NCBI GenBank assembly: GCA_045589595.1
Contig: JAZNPK010000032.1
Coordinates: 62,001-126,000 of the forward strand
Source: SIG77 sp045589595
GTDB taxonomy: Bacteria; Verrucomicrobiota; Lentisphaeria; Victivallales; UBA1829
Reading direction: 5' to 3'
DNA length: 64,000 bases
A program made the translations under genes and the position numbers. Each line of letters begins with the position of its first letter. Position 1 is the first letter of the stretch. A model generated the notes under the pieces. The model was given only the letters and a program-made list of their open reading frames with translations. It was not told where the DNA came from and did no database searches. Shown here one piece after another: positions 1 through 7,693 of this stretch.

Positions 1-207
1 ATGCCGGAGACTTTGAAAGTCATCGGTGCGATCCTGATGATCCTCGTTGCTGTTTTCGGCAACCTGCTCAATATCGCGCTCGGATTCCTGAGCGTATTGG
101 TCCACGCCGTCCGGTTGAACACATTGGAATTTTCCAATCATATCGAAATGCAATGGGCAGGTTTCAAATTCCGCCCGTTCAAAAAGAATAAAGACACAAC
201 AAAATAA
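1..207 (+). CDS. ntpI: V-type ATP synthase subunit I, C-terminal fragment
   Basis: This is the last 68 codons of a gene that begins left of the window; the ATG at base 1 is probably internal. The fragment has one hydrophobic segment (about residues 8-36) followed by the LNTLEF and GFKFRPF signature that closes the membrane a/I subunit of V/A-type ATP synthases. That subunit forms the ion half-channels next to the c/K ring. The call is supported by the gene 38 bases downstream, which encodes the K (proteolipid) subunit. I infer that both belong to one atp/ntp operon whose other members lie upstream. Confidence 0.78.
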   Translation: MPETLKVIGAILMILVAVFGNLLNIALGFLSVLVHAVRLNTLEFSNHIEMQWAGFKFRPFKKNKDTTK

Positions 208-245
208 CAACATAAAAACAAAAAATCTCAAAGGAGAAACAAACA

Positions 246-755
246 ATGACTGAAACAATGAAACAGCTTCCGGATTTTGTGCAGTATGCACTGGTCTATG
301 CCGCAGCATTTTCATCCATCGGATTCGCTGCCATCGGATCCGCTTACGGATGCGGTGTCGCCGCATGTTCCGCCGTCGGCGCATGGAAAAAATGTTATGC
401 CCAGAACAAACCTGCTCCCTTCCAGCTGCTCATCTTTGCGGGTGCCCCCCTCTCCCAGACCATCTACGGTATGATCATCATGTTCATCGTTATGGGCGCA
501 CAGCTGAATTATCCCGGCATGTGGTACGTCTATATGATGGTCGGTATCCTCTCCGGTATCGCAATGGGCGTGTCTGCAGTCTGGCAGGGTAAATCCGCCG
601 CCGCCGCCGCTGATGCTTTCGCCGATACCGGTAAAGGCTTCACAAACCAGCTGATGGTCCTCGGTATCGTGGAAACGGTCGCGATCTTCGTTATGGCATT
701 CGCAATCGTTCTGCTGAACGCTTTTGCCGGCGTTGCCGCGAAACTCGCCGCCTGA
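246..755 (+). CDS. ntpK: V-type ATP synthase subunit K (proteolipid)
   Basis: The 169-residue hydrophobic protein has the duplicated two-helix hairpin of V-type c/K subunits. The first hairpin carries Gln71 (SQTIYG) where an ion-binding carboxylate could sit; the second carries Glu143 (GIVETV), the likely proton- or sodium-binding residue. Glycine-rich GSAYG and GIAMG helices match ring packing motifs. The membrane ring couples ion flow to ATP synthesis or hydrolysis. A ribosome site (AAAGGAG) lies about 10 bases before the ATG. It follows the subunit I fragment and seems to end the operon, since a hairpin-rich repeat block begins 18 bases after the stop. Which ion is used cannot be told safely. 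Confidence 0.9.
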   Translation: MTETMKQLPDFVQYALVYAAAFSSIGFAAIGSAYGCGVAACSAVGAWKKCYAQNKPAPFQLLIFAGAPLSQTIYGMIIMFIVMGAQLNYPGMWYVYMMVGILSGIAMGVSAVWQGKSAAAAADAFADTGKGFTNQLMVLGIVETVAIFVMAFAIVLLNAFAGVAAKLAA

Positions 756-772
756 TTTTTACAGGATAAACA

Positions 773-1000
773 AGCACACGGAAGTGTGCTGTATCGTTAT
801 TATTTCCGGCGTTCCGCCGCCGGACCACGTCAGGGGTACAGCCCTTGATTTTAAGCAGAAAACGCAACACGGAACCGTGTTGCGTTTTCTGCCATAGTCA
901 ATGTTGCACCGCAACATTGACGGAAAAGATAAAAATCCCGCCACACGCACAGTGTGTACCACCAAGTCCTTCCTCCCAACGCTTTGCTTGGTCGTTGTCA
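773..1000 (+). repeat. Multi-hairpin intergenic repeat, copy 1
   Basis: This block fills the space between the converging ntpK and HDOD genes. Ordered stems are visible: 773-790, 805-824, a core at 830-848 (GGGTACAGCCC), a perfect 18-bp stem at 855-892 beginning GCAGAAAAC, and a perfect 11-bp stem at 897-921. From about 942 to 998 the two remaining modules (GTGTG hairpin and the CCAAGCAAAGCGTTGG hairpin) occur on the opposite strand, so part of this copy is inverted. The same modules recur at 12030-12258, 44740-44917 and 50293-51054. No open frame here looks real. Confidence 0.8.
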
Positions 1001-1058
1001 CGGAGAGACTATTTTATTCCCTGTCGTTTGGGCAACGGGGTTGCAGTGCGGAACGCGA

Positions 1059-2192
1059 TTATTTCAAGCCGAATTTATGCAGTAATTCTTCTTCGCGTTT
1101 AGCGGTGGAGGCGGGAACATCTTCCGGCTGATAGGTATCGGGATCGATATCGGGGAAGAGTTCTTCGTCCTGCTCACTGATATTTGTTGTGGCGGGAGCC
1201 GGATTGATTTCTTCAGGGGCGGCGGTGTTTGTTTCTTCCTGTTGGGTGTCGCCGTTATTGGAGATATGCGTCAGGTTCAGTGCTGCCTGTTCTGCGGCGA
1301 GGAGTTCGTTCATCATATTTTTCCGGATGGAACCTGCGTTTGCGGCGCGGAGTTTATCAATGAGTGTGCGTTGTGAATTGATATAGCCGGCTTCATCGAT
1401 TTCGGCGATATGTGCGGCTTTCATCAATTTTTTAGTCGGGGGATCGCACGGGATACCGCGGACGGTGCAATCGATATAATTCACGAACTGGAGCAAAGCG
1501 GTTTCAAAGAGATATTCTTCGGGGAGAGCGTCTTCGTGGTGATGGTGTTGAGCGACGACTTTCCATACTTCATCGTGGAAGCCCCATGCGCGGAGGAGTT
1601 CGGCGCCGGTTTCGCTGTGATTGGTCTGGAGGACGGCGGTTTCCAGTTTATACATCGGTACATTTTTACTGGATTCCGCGTGATTTTCCACGATTTTATA
1701 TTTTTTCGGGGACCAATCGCGGAACACGTTTTTACCGATATCGTGCAGATGTGCAGCGAGGATGAGGTGAGGATTTTCGATCCCGTTATCTTCGAGGATG
1801 CTTTCCATCAGGATCCGGCATGAGTAGGAATGGTTCCATTCGATTTCTTCCATGCGGTCGAATGAATCCAACATGCGGGGGACATACATCAACTGTTTCA
1901 GCCGTTCGATCGTCAGCATTTCCACGGCGTCGCGGATGGATGCGGGTTCCACGCCGGGAAAACTTTTATAGAAGAGGCGCAGCAGTTGAGCGAGCATGAC
2001 ATGATCGTGTTCGATACTGCTTGCGACTGCGTTATGATCGCCGGGATCGTTTTTGATAATGGACGAAAGTTCCAGCATGGAATAAGACGGCAGGGGGAGA
2101 GATTCCAACTGTTGTATGCGTGTGAACAACAATTTCATTTCCAGCTGGGAGGCTTTTGAAACTTGATTCGGTCTGATCGGGGCAGTTGACAT
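1059..2192 (-). CDS. HDOD/HD-domain protein
   Basis: This 377-residue protein has an N-terminal helical segment (about 20-110) like the HDOD output domain, followed by an HD-type core with His150-Asp151 in HLHDIGKN and a later histidine-rich QHHHHED. HDOD proteins are common in signalling and stress circuits; some HD cores hydrolyse phosphodiester bonds, but activity here is unproven. The C-terminal 100 residues are acidic, low in complexity and probably disordered. I chose the ATG at 2192 because GGAGG sits 5-9 bases upstream; an in-frame TTG five codons earlier overlaps that ribosome site and is unlikely. It is monocistronic and converges on ntpK. Confidence 0.75.
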   Translation of the reverse strand: MSTAPIRPNQVSKASQLEMKLLFTRIQQLESLPLPSYSMLELSSIIKNDPGDHNAVASSIEHDHVMLAQLLRLFYKSFPGVEPASIRDAVEMLTIERLKQLMYVPRMLDSFDRMEEIEWNHSYSCRILMESILEDNGIENPHLILAAHLHDIGKNVFRDWSPKKYKIVENHAESSKNVPMYKLETAVLQTNHSETGAELLRAWGFHDEVWKVVAQHHHHEDALPEEYLFETALLQFVNYIDCTVRGIPCDPPTKKLMKAAHIAEIDEAGYINSQRTLIDKLRAANAGSIRKNMMNELLAAEQAALNLTHISNNGDTQQEETNTAAPEEINPAPATTNISEQDEELFPDIDPDTYQPEDVPASTAKREEELLHKFGLK

Positions 2193-2409
2193 GGCTGTTT
2201 CCTCCAAAGTTCGCTATCACATAAATATTTATCTGCATCAATTTAATTATACAAAAAACAAGATGAAAAATCAACCCCTGTAATACAAAAATAATCCTCA
2301 AAATCTGAAATTTCATTGGATTTTTTTAAAAATGAGGGCATATTATCAGTGATGTTGTTTTACGATGCCGGTCAACCGGCAGCAGCGGAGAGGAAAGGCG
2401 TGGTTTTCT

Positions 2410-3624
2410 ATGGACAGAAAAATTTATGAGATCGATATTGATTCATTTGCGTTCGGCGGTGCCGGGATCGGCAGATTGCCTGACGGAAAGATTTGTTTTG
2501 TCCGCGGAACTGTTCCGGGTGAACGGGTGGAGATCGAAGTCACGGATGATAAAGCATCTTATGCGTACGGCAGACTTCTTTCTGTGAAAAAAGCCTCCCG
2601 CAACCGGATCACGCCGGAATGTCCTCTTGCCATTTCGGAATGTGATCACGCCAAATCCTGTCCGGGCTGTTCTTACGGACATGTGGATTACCGTACGGAA
2701 CTGCAGTGGAAACAGCGTCAGCTGGAAGGTTTTCTTTTGCGCGGAGATCTTGTGGAGCGCAGCCGGATCCGTCCGCCGGAGGGCGCACCTGCCCGTTACG
2801 GATGGCGGAACAAGATCCGTCTGGCAGTCGGTGAAAACAATACGCTCGGTTATCACGGCAGCGATAATGTGCGGATCCTGGATGTGAAAGATTGTCCGCT
2901 TGCCCGGAAATCCATCCGTGAAGCGTTATCGGAATACCGTGAAAAGCCCCGCGACAGCAAAGTTACCCATGTGACATTCCGCTGGACGCTGCGCGACGGC
3001 GTGCTTATCCGCCCCAATACGGAACCTGCCGGGACCCGTTTTCTGACGGAACAGCTCGGTCATTCCGGAGATTTTCTCGTACCTGAAAATTCCTTTTTCC
3101 AGATCAATGTGCCGATGGCGGTGAAACTTGCCGATGCGGCAGCGGTCCGGATCGAAGCCGGTGGAGCGTCCAATCTGCTGGAACTGTATTGCGGAGCCGG
3201 TGTACTGTCGCTGGCGGCGGCACAGAGTCTGCCTCATCTCCGGGTCCGGGGTGTGGAATTGGACAAACTGGCGATCCAGGCGGCGCGGCTCAATGCAAAA
3301 AAACGGAATCTTTCCAGCCGCTGCCGATACGAAGCCGGTGATGCGGAAGCGTCTTTCTGGACATTTGCCCGGGAACTGCCCGCTGAAAAAACAATGGTGC
3401 TGGTGGATCCGCCGCGCTGCGGTCTGACTGCCGGACTCTGCCGTAAAATGTTGTCGTACAAACCCCGTTCCATCCTTTATATTTCCTGTGCGCCTGATAC
3501 ACTGCGGCGCGATCTTGAGATCCTGACAAACGGCGGGTATGAAGTCTGCGATGTGAAATTGTTTGATCTTTTTCCGACGACTGCGCATTTTGAGACGATG
3601 ACCGTTCTGCGGAGGAAAAGATGA
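2410..3624 (+). CDS. 23S rRNA (uracil-5-)-methyltransferase, TrmA/RlmD family
   Basis: This protein probably methylates C5 of a uridine in RNA using S-adenosylmethionine. Starting at 2410 it has 404 residues. In order it has a TRAM-like RNA-binding region (about 5-62), an iron-sulfur cysteine set (Cys71, 78, 84, 87, with CPGCSYG), the SAM motif LELYCGAGVLSL, the DPPRCG motif and the catalytic Cys360 in YISCAPDT. The iron-sulfur cysteines favour RumA/RlmD- or RlmC-like enzymes over TrmA, but the target base cannot be assigned. An in-frame ATG at 2365 would add 15 residues lacking homology and has no ribosome site. The stop overlaps the radC start by four bases. Confidence 0.85.
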   Translation: MDRKIYEIDIDSFAFGGAGIGRLPDGKICFVRGTVPGERVEIEVTDDKASYAYGRLLSVKKASRNRITPECPLAISECDHAKSCPGCSYGHVDYRTELQWKQRQLEGFLLRGDLVERSRIRPPEGAPARYGWRNKIRLAVGENNTLGYHGSDNVRILDVKDCPLARKSIREALSEYREKPRDSKVTHVTFRWTLRDGVLIRPNTEPAGTRFLTEQLGHSGDFLVPENSFFQINVPMAVKLADAAAVRIEAGGASNLLELYCGAGVLSLAAAQSLPHLRVRGVELDKLAIQAARLNAKKRNLSSRCRYEAGDAEASFWTFARELPAEKTMVLVDPPRCGLTAGLCRKMLSYKPRSILYISCAPDTLRRDLEILTNGGYEVCDVKLFDLFPTTAHFETMTVLRRKR

Positions 3625-4454
3625 GTGAATCCCGCCGCGGCAGGGAGGGGGACGGACACCGGAAACGACTGCGGGAAAAATTTCTGCGGGCGGGCGATAA
3701 GGCGTTCTTTGATTACGAATTGCTGGAACTGTTTCTTTCTTATGCCATTCCCCGGCGGGATGTGAAACCGCTGGCGAAACGGCTTCTGACGCGGTTCAAA
3801 ACCCTGGGCGGTCTGCTGGATACCACTCCGGCTGAACTGATGGCGGAGGAAGGTGTCGGGGAAAGTGCCGCGATCCTGATCAAACTGATCCGTACATTTA
3901 TGGTCAAATATCTGGAACAGAATCTGCGTCAGGCGGAATTCATGGACAGTGCGGAGCAGTTCTGCGATTATGCGCGCGCCCGTCTCGGCGAATACGATAA
4001 TGAAGCCATGATGATCTTTTTTCTGAATACCCAGAATATGCTGATCGATGTGGAAGTGATCAGTGAAGGTGCTGTGGATTGCGTGGTGGTCTTCCCGTCC
4101 GTGGTGGCAAAACGGGCATTGATGTATTCGGCAAAATCCGTGGTCCTCTGTCACAACCACCCCAGTGGTGTGGTAACGCCCTCCAAAGCCGATAACCGGG
4201 TGACGCTGGAAGTACGGACTGCGCTTGCTCCGTTGAAAATTCAGCTGCTGGATCATATCATCGTTTCAAAATTCGGCTATTACAGTTACCGGTATGCCGA
4301 CCGGAAAAAAGCCGGAGCGTTCCGGATGCTGGAGCCGCTGGAAGAAGTCTGCCGCGAAACCGGAACAGGCGGAAAATATACATGTGATTTTCTGGTGGCG
4401 GAAGAAGAGACCGTTGACCGGAAGGAACAGAAAACGGAGGAGGAAAACTCATGA
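3621..4454 (+). CDS. radC: RadC family JAB-domain DNA repair-like protein
   Basis: The 277-residue protein has an N-terminal helix-hairpin-helix region (about 25-95; VGESAA) and a C-terminal JAB/MPN domain. The metal-binding signature is intact: His178, His180 (HNHPSG), Ser188 and Asp191. RadC proteins were named for a DNA repair phenotype, but their biochemical role is unsettled, so only the fold is firm. The last 40 residues are a charged extension. It begins inside the stop of the methyltransferase (ATGA) and ends inside the start of acpS (ATGA), which suggests translational coupling of the three genes. Confidence 0.9.
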   Translation: MSESRRGREGDGHRKRLREKFLRAGDKAFFDYELLELFLSYAIPRRDVKPLAKRLLTRFKTLGGLLDTTPAELMAEEGVGESAAILIKLIRTFMVKYLEQNLRQAEFMDSAEQFCDYARARLGEYDNEAMMIFFLNTQNMLIDVEVISEGAVDCVVVFPSVVAKRALMYSAKSVVLCHNHPSGVVTPSKADNRVTLEVRTALAPLKIQLLDHIIVSKFGYYSYRYADRKKAGAFRMLEPLEEVCRETGTGGKYTCDFLVAEEETVDRKEQKTEEENS

Positions 4455-4834
4455 TCGCCGGATTGGGAACGGATATTGTGGAAATGGACCGCATCAGAAA
4501 AGCGGTGGAAAAATCGGATCTTTTTGCAGCGTATCTCCTGAGCAGTGCGGAACTTGCGTTGATCGCAGACTGGTCCGTCAGCCGGAAAGTGGAATTCATG
4601 GCGGGCAGATGGGCAGCCAAAGAAGCATTCGCCAAAGCGCTGGGAACGGGGCTCGGTGCAAAATGTTCCTTTGCGGATCTGACGATCCTGCCGGATGAAA
4701 ACGGGGTGCCGGTCCTGAGCGGGATCACCGGATCCGCCGCAGAGACCTGGAAAGAAAAAGGTATCGTGAAAGCGCATATTTCCATCAGTCACGAGCGTCA
4801 TTATGCGATGGCGACGGTGCTTCTTGAGCGGTGA
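4451..4834 (+). CDS. acpS: Holo-[acyl-carrier-protein] synthase
   Basis: AcpS transfers 4'-phosphopantetheine from CoA to the serine of acyl carrier protein, activating fatty acid synthesis. The 127-residue length is typical. Motifs are GTDIVEMDRI with magnesium ligand Asp8 and RWAAKEAFAKALGTG with Glu58. The end (HISISHERHYAMA) also matches. It is the last gene of the methyltransferase-radC-acpS set. A fatty acid operon (rpmF-plsX-fabH) follows 127 bases downstream from its own promoter. This enzyme could also prime the dedicated ACP at 61515, an inference only. Confidence 0.93.
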   Translation: MIAGLGTDIVEMDRIRKAVEKSDLFAAYLLSSAELALIADWSVSRKVEFMAGRWAAKEAFAKALGTGLGAKCSFADLTILPDENGVPVLSGITGSAAETWKEKGIVKAHISISHERHYAMATVLLER

Positions 4835-4881
4835 AAAAATAAAAAAATGTAAAATTTCATGTGAAAATAAGGGATAAGTAT

Positions 4882-4909
4882 TTGAAATTCTGCAAAAATG
4901 TGCTAAATT
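4882..4909 (+). promoter_or_regulatory. Promoter for rpmF-plsX-fabH
   Basis: A sigma-70 type pair, TTGAAA (4882-4887) and TAAATT (4904-4909), is separated by 16 bases. A TG one base before the -10 makes it an extended -10. It lies 53 bases before the rpmF ATG, after the acpS stop. Confidence 0.6.
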
Positions 4910-4961
4910 ACTTTTTCCGTGAGAACATACTGAACTTTTATCATAATCAGGAGTACGAAAA

Positions 4962-5138
4962 ATGGCCGTTCCAAAAAGAAAACAGTCCAAGATGAAAAAA
5001 CGTCAGCGTCAGGCGGCAAACCGCTACGAAGGCGTTCAGGCGACTTTCTGCAAGAACTGCGGCAAGCCCGCTTCCCCGCACAGCGTGTGTGAACATTGCG
5101 GTACTTACAAGGGCAAACAGATCATTACGGTCGGCTGA
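4962..5138 (+). CDS. rpmF: 50S ribosomal protein L32
   Basis: This 58-residue basic protein begins MAVPKRK, the hallmark of L32, followed by a Lys/Arg/Gln-rich segment. It then has a zinc ribbon with two CxxC pairs (CKNC and CEHC). L32 sits in the large ribosomal subunit near the peptidyl transferase centre. CAGGAG lies about 10 bases before the ATG. It is the first gene of an rpmF-plsX-fabH order that is conserved in many bacteria and links ribosome and membrane lipid synthesis. Only 28 bases separate its stop from plsX. Confidence 0.93.
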   Translation: MAVPKRKQSKMKKRQRQAANRYEGVQATFCKNCGKPASPHSVCEHCGTYKGKQIITVG

Positions 5139-5166
5139 CCCTTCCCCGGACGGAGGCCGGACCCGG

Positions 5167-6219
5167 ATGAAAATTGCAGTTGATGCCATGGGTGGCGATT
5201 ATGCGCCCGGAGTCGTGATCGAAGCGGTTGCGACTGCGCTGAAAGAGCTGCCCGAAGTGGAAATCATTCTTGTGGGAAATCTTCCCAAACTTCAGTATCA
5301 CCTTGCGAAAGCGAAACTGAAGGAGTCATCCCGTTTGTCCTTTGTCCATGCGGAGGAAGTTGTGGAGATGGGTGAACCCTCCACCAACGCAGTCCGCACC
5401 AAACGTCATTCATCGATCACCGTCTGTGCCGAGCTTGTGAAAGCCGGCAAGGCGGCAGCGATCGTTTCCGCCGGTCATACCGGAGCTGCAGTCGCCGCTA
5501 CGAAAGTGCGGTTGCGCATGGTTCCGGGTGTTGAACGGCCTGCCATTGCCACGCTTCTGCCAGCCATCGGCGGAAAATTCATCATGGTGGATGCCGGCGC
5601 CAATACGGATTGCGATCCGTTGAATCTGGCACAATTTGCTGTGATGGGCGAGATTTATTCCAAACTCTTTCTCGGCGTGGAAAATCCCCGTGTCGGTCTG
5701 CTGTCCGTGGGCGGCGAGGATGTAAAAGGCAACGCCCTTACCAAAGAAACTTTCAAGATCCTTTCCCGGATGCCCATTAATTTTATCGGAAATGTTGAAG
5801 GACACGATCTCTTCAATCTGGGGGCGGATGTGGTGGTTTGCGATGGTTTCAGCGGCAATGTGGTGCTGAAATCGGTGGAAAGTATCAGTCATGCCATCGG
5901 TTACTGGCTGAAACAGGCACTGATGAAAAATGTTTTCCGGAAAACCGGAGCGATCCTTGCGCAGAATGCGTTCAAGGACCTGAAAAATGTGAGTAACTAC
6001 GAAGAATACGGCGGGGCGCCGCTTCTCGGCATCAACGGGATCTGTATCATCGGTCACGGAGCCAGTACCGCCCGCGCAGTGTTCAATGCGATCCGTGTAG
6101 CGGATGGTTTTGCGCGTAAAGCCATGCCGGATCTGATCTCCAAACGGATCTTTGAATGTAATGTGGCGTTCGGCGGTCATGCGGGCGAGACAACAGCCAC
6201 CGGCGAACAGCAGACATAA
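5167..6219 (+). CDS. plsX: Phosphate acyltransferase PlsX
   Basis: PlsX converts acyl-ACP and phosphate to acyl-phosphate, feeding glycerol-3-phosphate acylation in phospholipid synthesis. The 350-residue protein begins MKIAVDAMGGDYAP, the family's N-terminal signature, and carries GHTGAAVAA, DAGANTDC and VCDGFSGNVVLK motifs. GGAGG lies 8-12 bases before the ATG at 5167. An upstream in-frame ATG at 5089 overlaps rpmF and is rejected. fabH follows after 15 bases. The length is normal and no key motif is missing. Confidence 0.95.
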   Translation: MKIAVDAMGGDYAPGVVIEAVATALKELPEVEIILVGNLPKLQYHLAKAKLKESSRLSFVHAEEVVEMGEPSTNAVRTKRHSSITVCAELVKAGKAAAIVSAGHTGAAVAATKVRLRMVPGVERPAIATLLPAIGGKFIMVDAGANTDCDPLNLAQFAVMGEIYSKLFLGVENPRVGLLSVGGEDVKGNALTKETFKILSRMPINFIGNVEGHDLFNLGADVVVCDGFSGNVVLKSVESISHAIGYWLKQALMKNVFRKTGAILAQNAFKDLKNVSNYEEYGGAPLLGINGICIIGHGASTARAVFNAIRVADGFARKAMPDLISKRIFECNVAFGGHAGETTATGEQQT

Positions 6220-6234
6220 CGGGGTATTTTCAAT

Positions 6235-7227
6235 ATGGCAATCAGAATAGCAGGTACCGGTTGTTTTATTCCGGAGCGGATCCTGACGAATCAGGATCTG
6301 GAAAAAATGGTTGATACCAACGACGAATGGATCACGACCCGTACCGGTATCAAACAGCGTCATATTGCCCCGAAGGAAATGCCCAACTCCGATATGGCAC
6401 TGGATGCAGCGCGGAAAGCGATTGCGAACGCGGGGATCCAGCCGGATGATCTTGATTTTATCATCATTGCCACCGCGTCGGGCGACTATCAGTTCCCCTC
6501 CACTTCCTGCATCCTGCAGGGCAAACTGGGATTATCCAAACATTGTGCCTGTTTTGATGTGGCGGCTGCCTGTTCCGGTCTCATTTATTCGATGGATATC
6601 GGGACAAATCTGCTCCGCGGACATAAAAATTACAAATACGGTCTGGTGATCGGTTCCGAAAAATTGTCCTTCCTGGTGGACTGGCGTGACCGTGCGACCT
6701 GCGTGCTGTTCGGCGATGCCGCCTCTGCCGTGGTCCTGAAAAAAGATGATACGGAAGAAGATGATTTCCTGCTGGCATCCTGTCTGGGTGCAAACGGGAT
6801 CCATACTGCGCTGCTGTACCAGCCTGTGGGCGGTTCTGCCTGTCCCGTGACCCACGAAAATATCGACAGTCACGGCAAATATCTGAATATGGGCGGACCT
6901 GAAGTGTTCAAACTGGCGGTCCCTGCCATGGTTCAGGCGGCGAAAAGTGTTCTTGCGGACGCGGGTGTGGAAAGTTCCCGTCTCCGTTGGGTCATTCCCC
7001 ATCAGGCGAACAAACGTATCATCGATGCTGTGGCGTCCCGGCTGGATGTATCGCCGGAGCGTGTTTATATCAACATCCACAATTACGGCAACACCTCTGC
7101 CGCATCCATCGGCATCTGCCTTGATGAACTGAACCGGTCCGGACAGCTTCAGAGCGGCGATCTTGTGCTGGTGACTTCTTTCGGAGCCGGTATGACTTGG
7201 GCTGCCGCACTCATCCGCTGGGGATGA
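6235..7227 (+). CDS. fabH: 3-oxoacyl-ACP synthase III (FabH)
   Basis: FabH starts fatty acid synthesis by condensing an acyl-CoA primer with malonyl-ACP. The 330-residue protein has the full Cys-His-Asn triad: Cys113 (AAACSGLIYSM), His256 (IPHQANKR) and Asn286 (NYGNTSAAS). The N-terminal half carries TRTGIKQR and DDLDFIIIAT, usual in FabH. It follows plsX in the standard order. Substrate choice (acetyl or branched primers) cannot be read from the sequence. The stop is seven bases before a small secreted protein gene that is probably co-transcribed. Confidence 0.95.
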   Translation: MAIRIAGTGCFIPERILTNQDLEKMVDTNDEWITTRTGIKQRHIAPKEMPNSDMALDAARKAIANAGIQPDDLDFIIIATASGDYQFPSTSCILQGKLGLSKHCACFDVAAACSGLIYSMDIGTNLLRGHKNYKYGLVIGSEKLSFLVDWRDRATCVLFGDAASAVVLKKDDTEEDDFLLASCLGANGIHTALLYQPVGGSACPVTHENIDSHGKYLNMGGPEVFKLAVPAMVQAAKSVLADAGVESSRLRWVIPHQANKRIIDAVASRLDVSPERVYINIHNYGNTSAASIGICLDELNRSGQLQSGDLVLVTSFGAGMTWAAALIRWG

Positions 7228-7234
7228 TCTCACG

Positions 7235-7591
7235 ATGACGGCAGTGACACGATTTCTGCTGTTGATCCTTCTTGTCGGCAGTTTTGCCGCCCTCGGTTTC
7301 ACTTTGCCCGAAGATACTGTTCATTCCGGGATCGCGCCTGTGGAAGATTTTCTGCTGCGGACTGTCCGCCGGATCAATGACGCCTGGCTGATGGCGGATA
7401 TTGAATTTGACCGGGCGGGACAGGTCGTTGCTGAAACCCCGGAGCGGATCGGGGAGGCGATCCGTCAGAAAACGGAAGATGCAGTCAAAGATGCCATCCG
7501 CGATCAGGTGAATCAGCATCTCGGCGGTGCCCCGGCAGATCCCGTTCCGCAGACGCCGGAAACTCCGCCGGTCCCGGCTCCCGCACAGTGA
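7235..7591 (+). CDS. Small secreted or membrane-anchored protein, unknown
   Basis: I do not recognise this 118-residue protein. Residues 5-24 form a hydrophobic signal or anchor segment. The middle (about 30-95) is predicted to be amphipathic helix, rich in Glu, Arg and Ala. The last 20 residues are a Pro/Ala-rich tail of the kind that spans the cell envelope. It starts seven bases after fabH and no promoter lies between them, so it probably ends the rpmF-plsX-fabH transcript. A role tied to fatty acid synthesis is not implied. Confidence 0.6.
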   Translation: MTAVTRFLLLILLVGSFAALGFTLPEDTVHSGIAPVEDFLLRTVRRINDAWLMADIEFDRAGQVVAETPERIGEAIRQKTEDAVKDAIRDQVNQHLGGAPADPVPQTPETPPVPAPAQ

Positions 7592-7630
7592 CAACTGCGC
7601 TGCCGGGTGCTTTTTTCCGGAAGATCTTTC

Positions 7631-7658
7631 TTGTTTTTCAGTTGTCTTGTGCTATATT
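7631..7658 (+). promoter_or_regulatory. Promoter for uvrA
   Basis: TTGTTT (7631-7636) and TATATT (7653-7658) are spaced by 16 bases, with TG one base before the -10 (extended -10). The uvrA ATG is 36 bases further on, preceded by GGAGGAGGAAGAG. No SOS-type operator was identified. Confidence 0.6.
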
Positions 7659-7693
7659 ACGCAGAAGACAGAGCTGTTGGAGGAGGAAGAGTT

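Noticed and set aside
1..3. ATG at the first base as a real gene start
   Set aside because: The product matches only the last part of ATP synthase subunit I, so the codon is probably internal.
759..1131. Small open frames in the 759-1131 region
   Set aside because: They are made of hairpin repeat sequence, lack ribosome sites and show no protein-like pattern.
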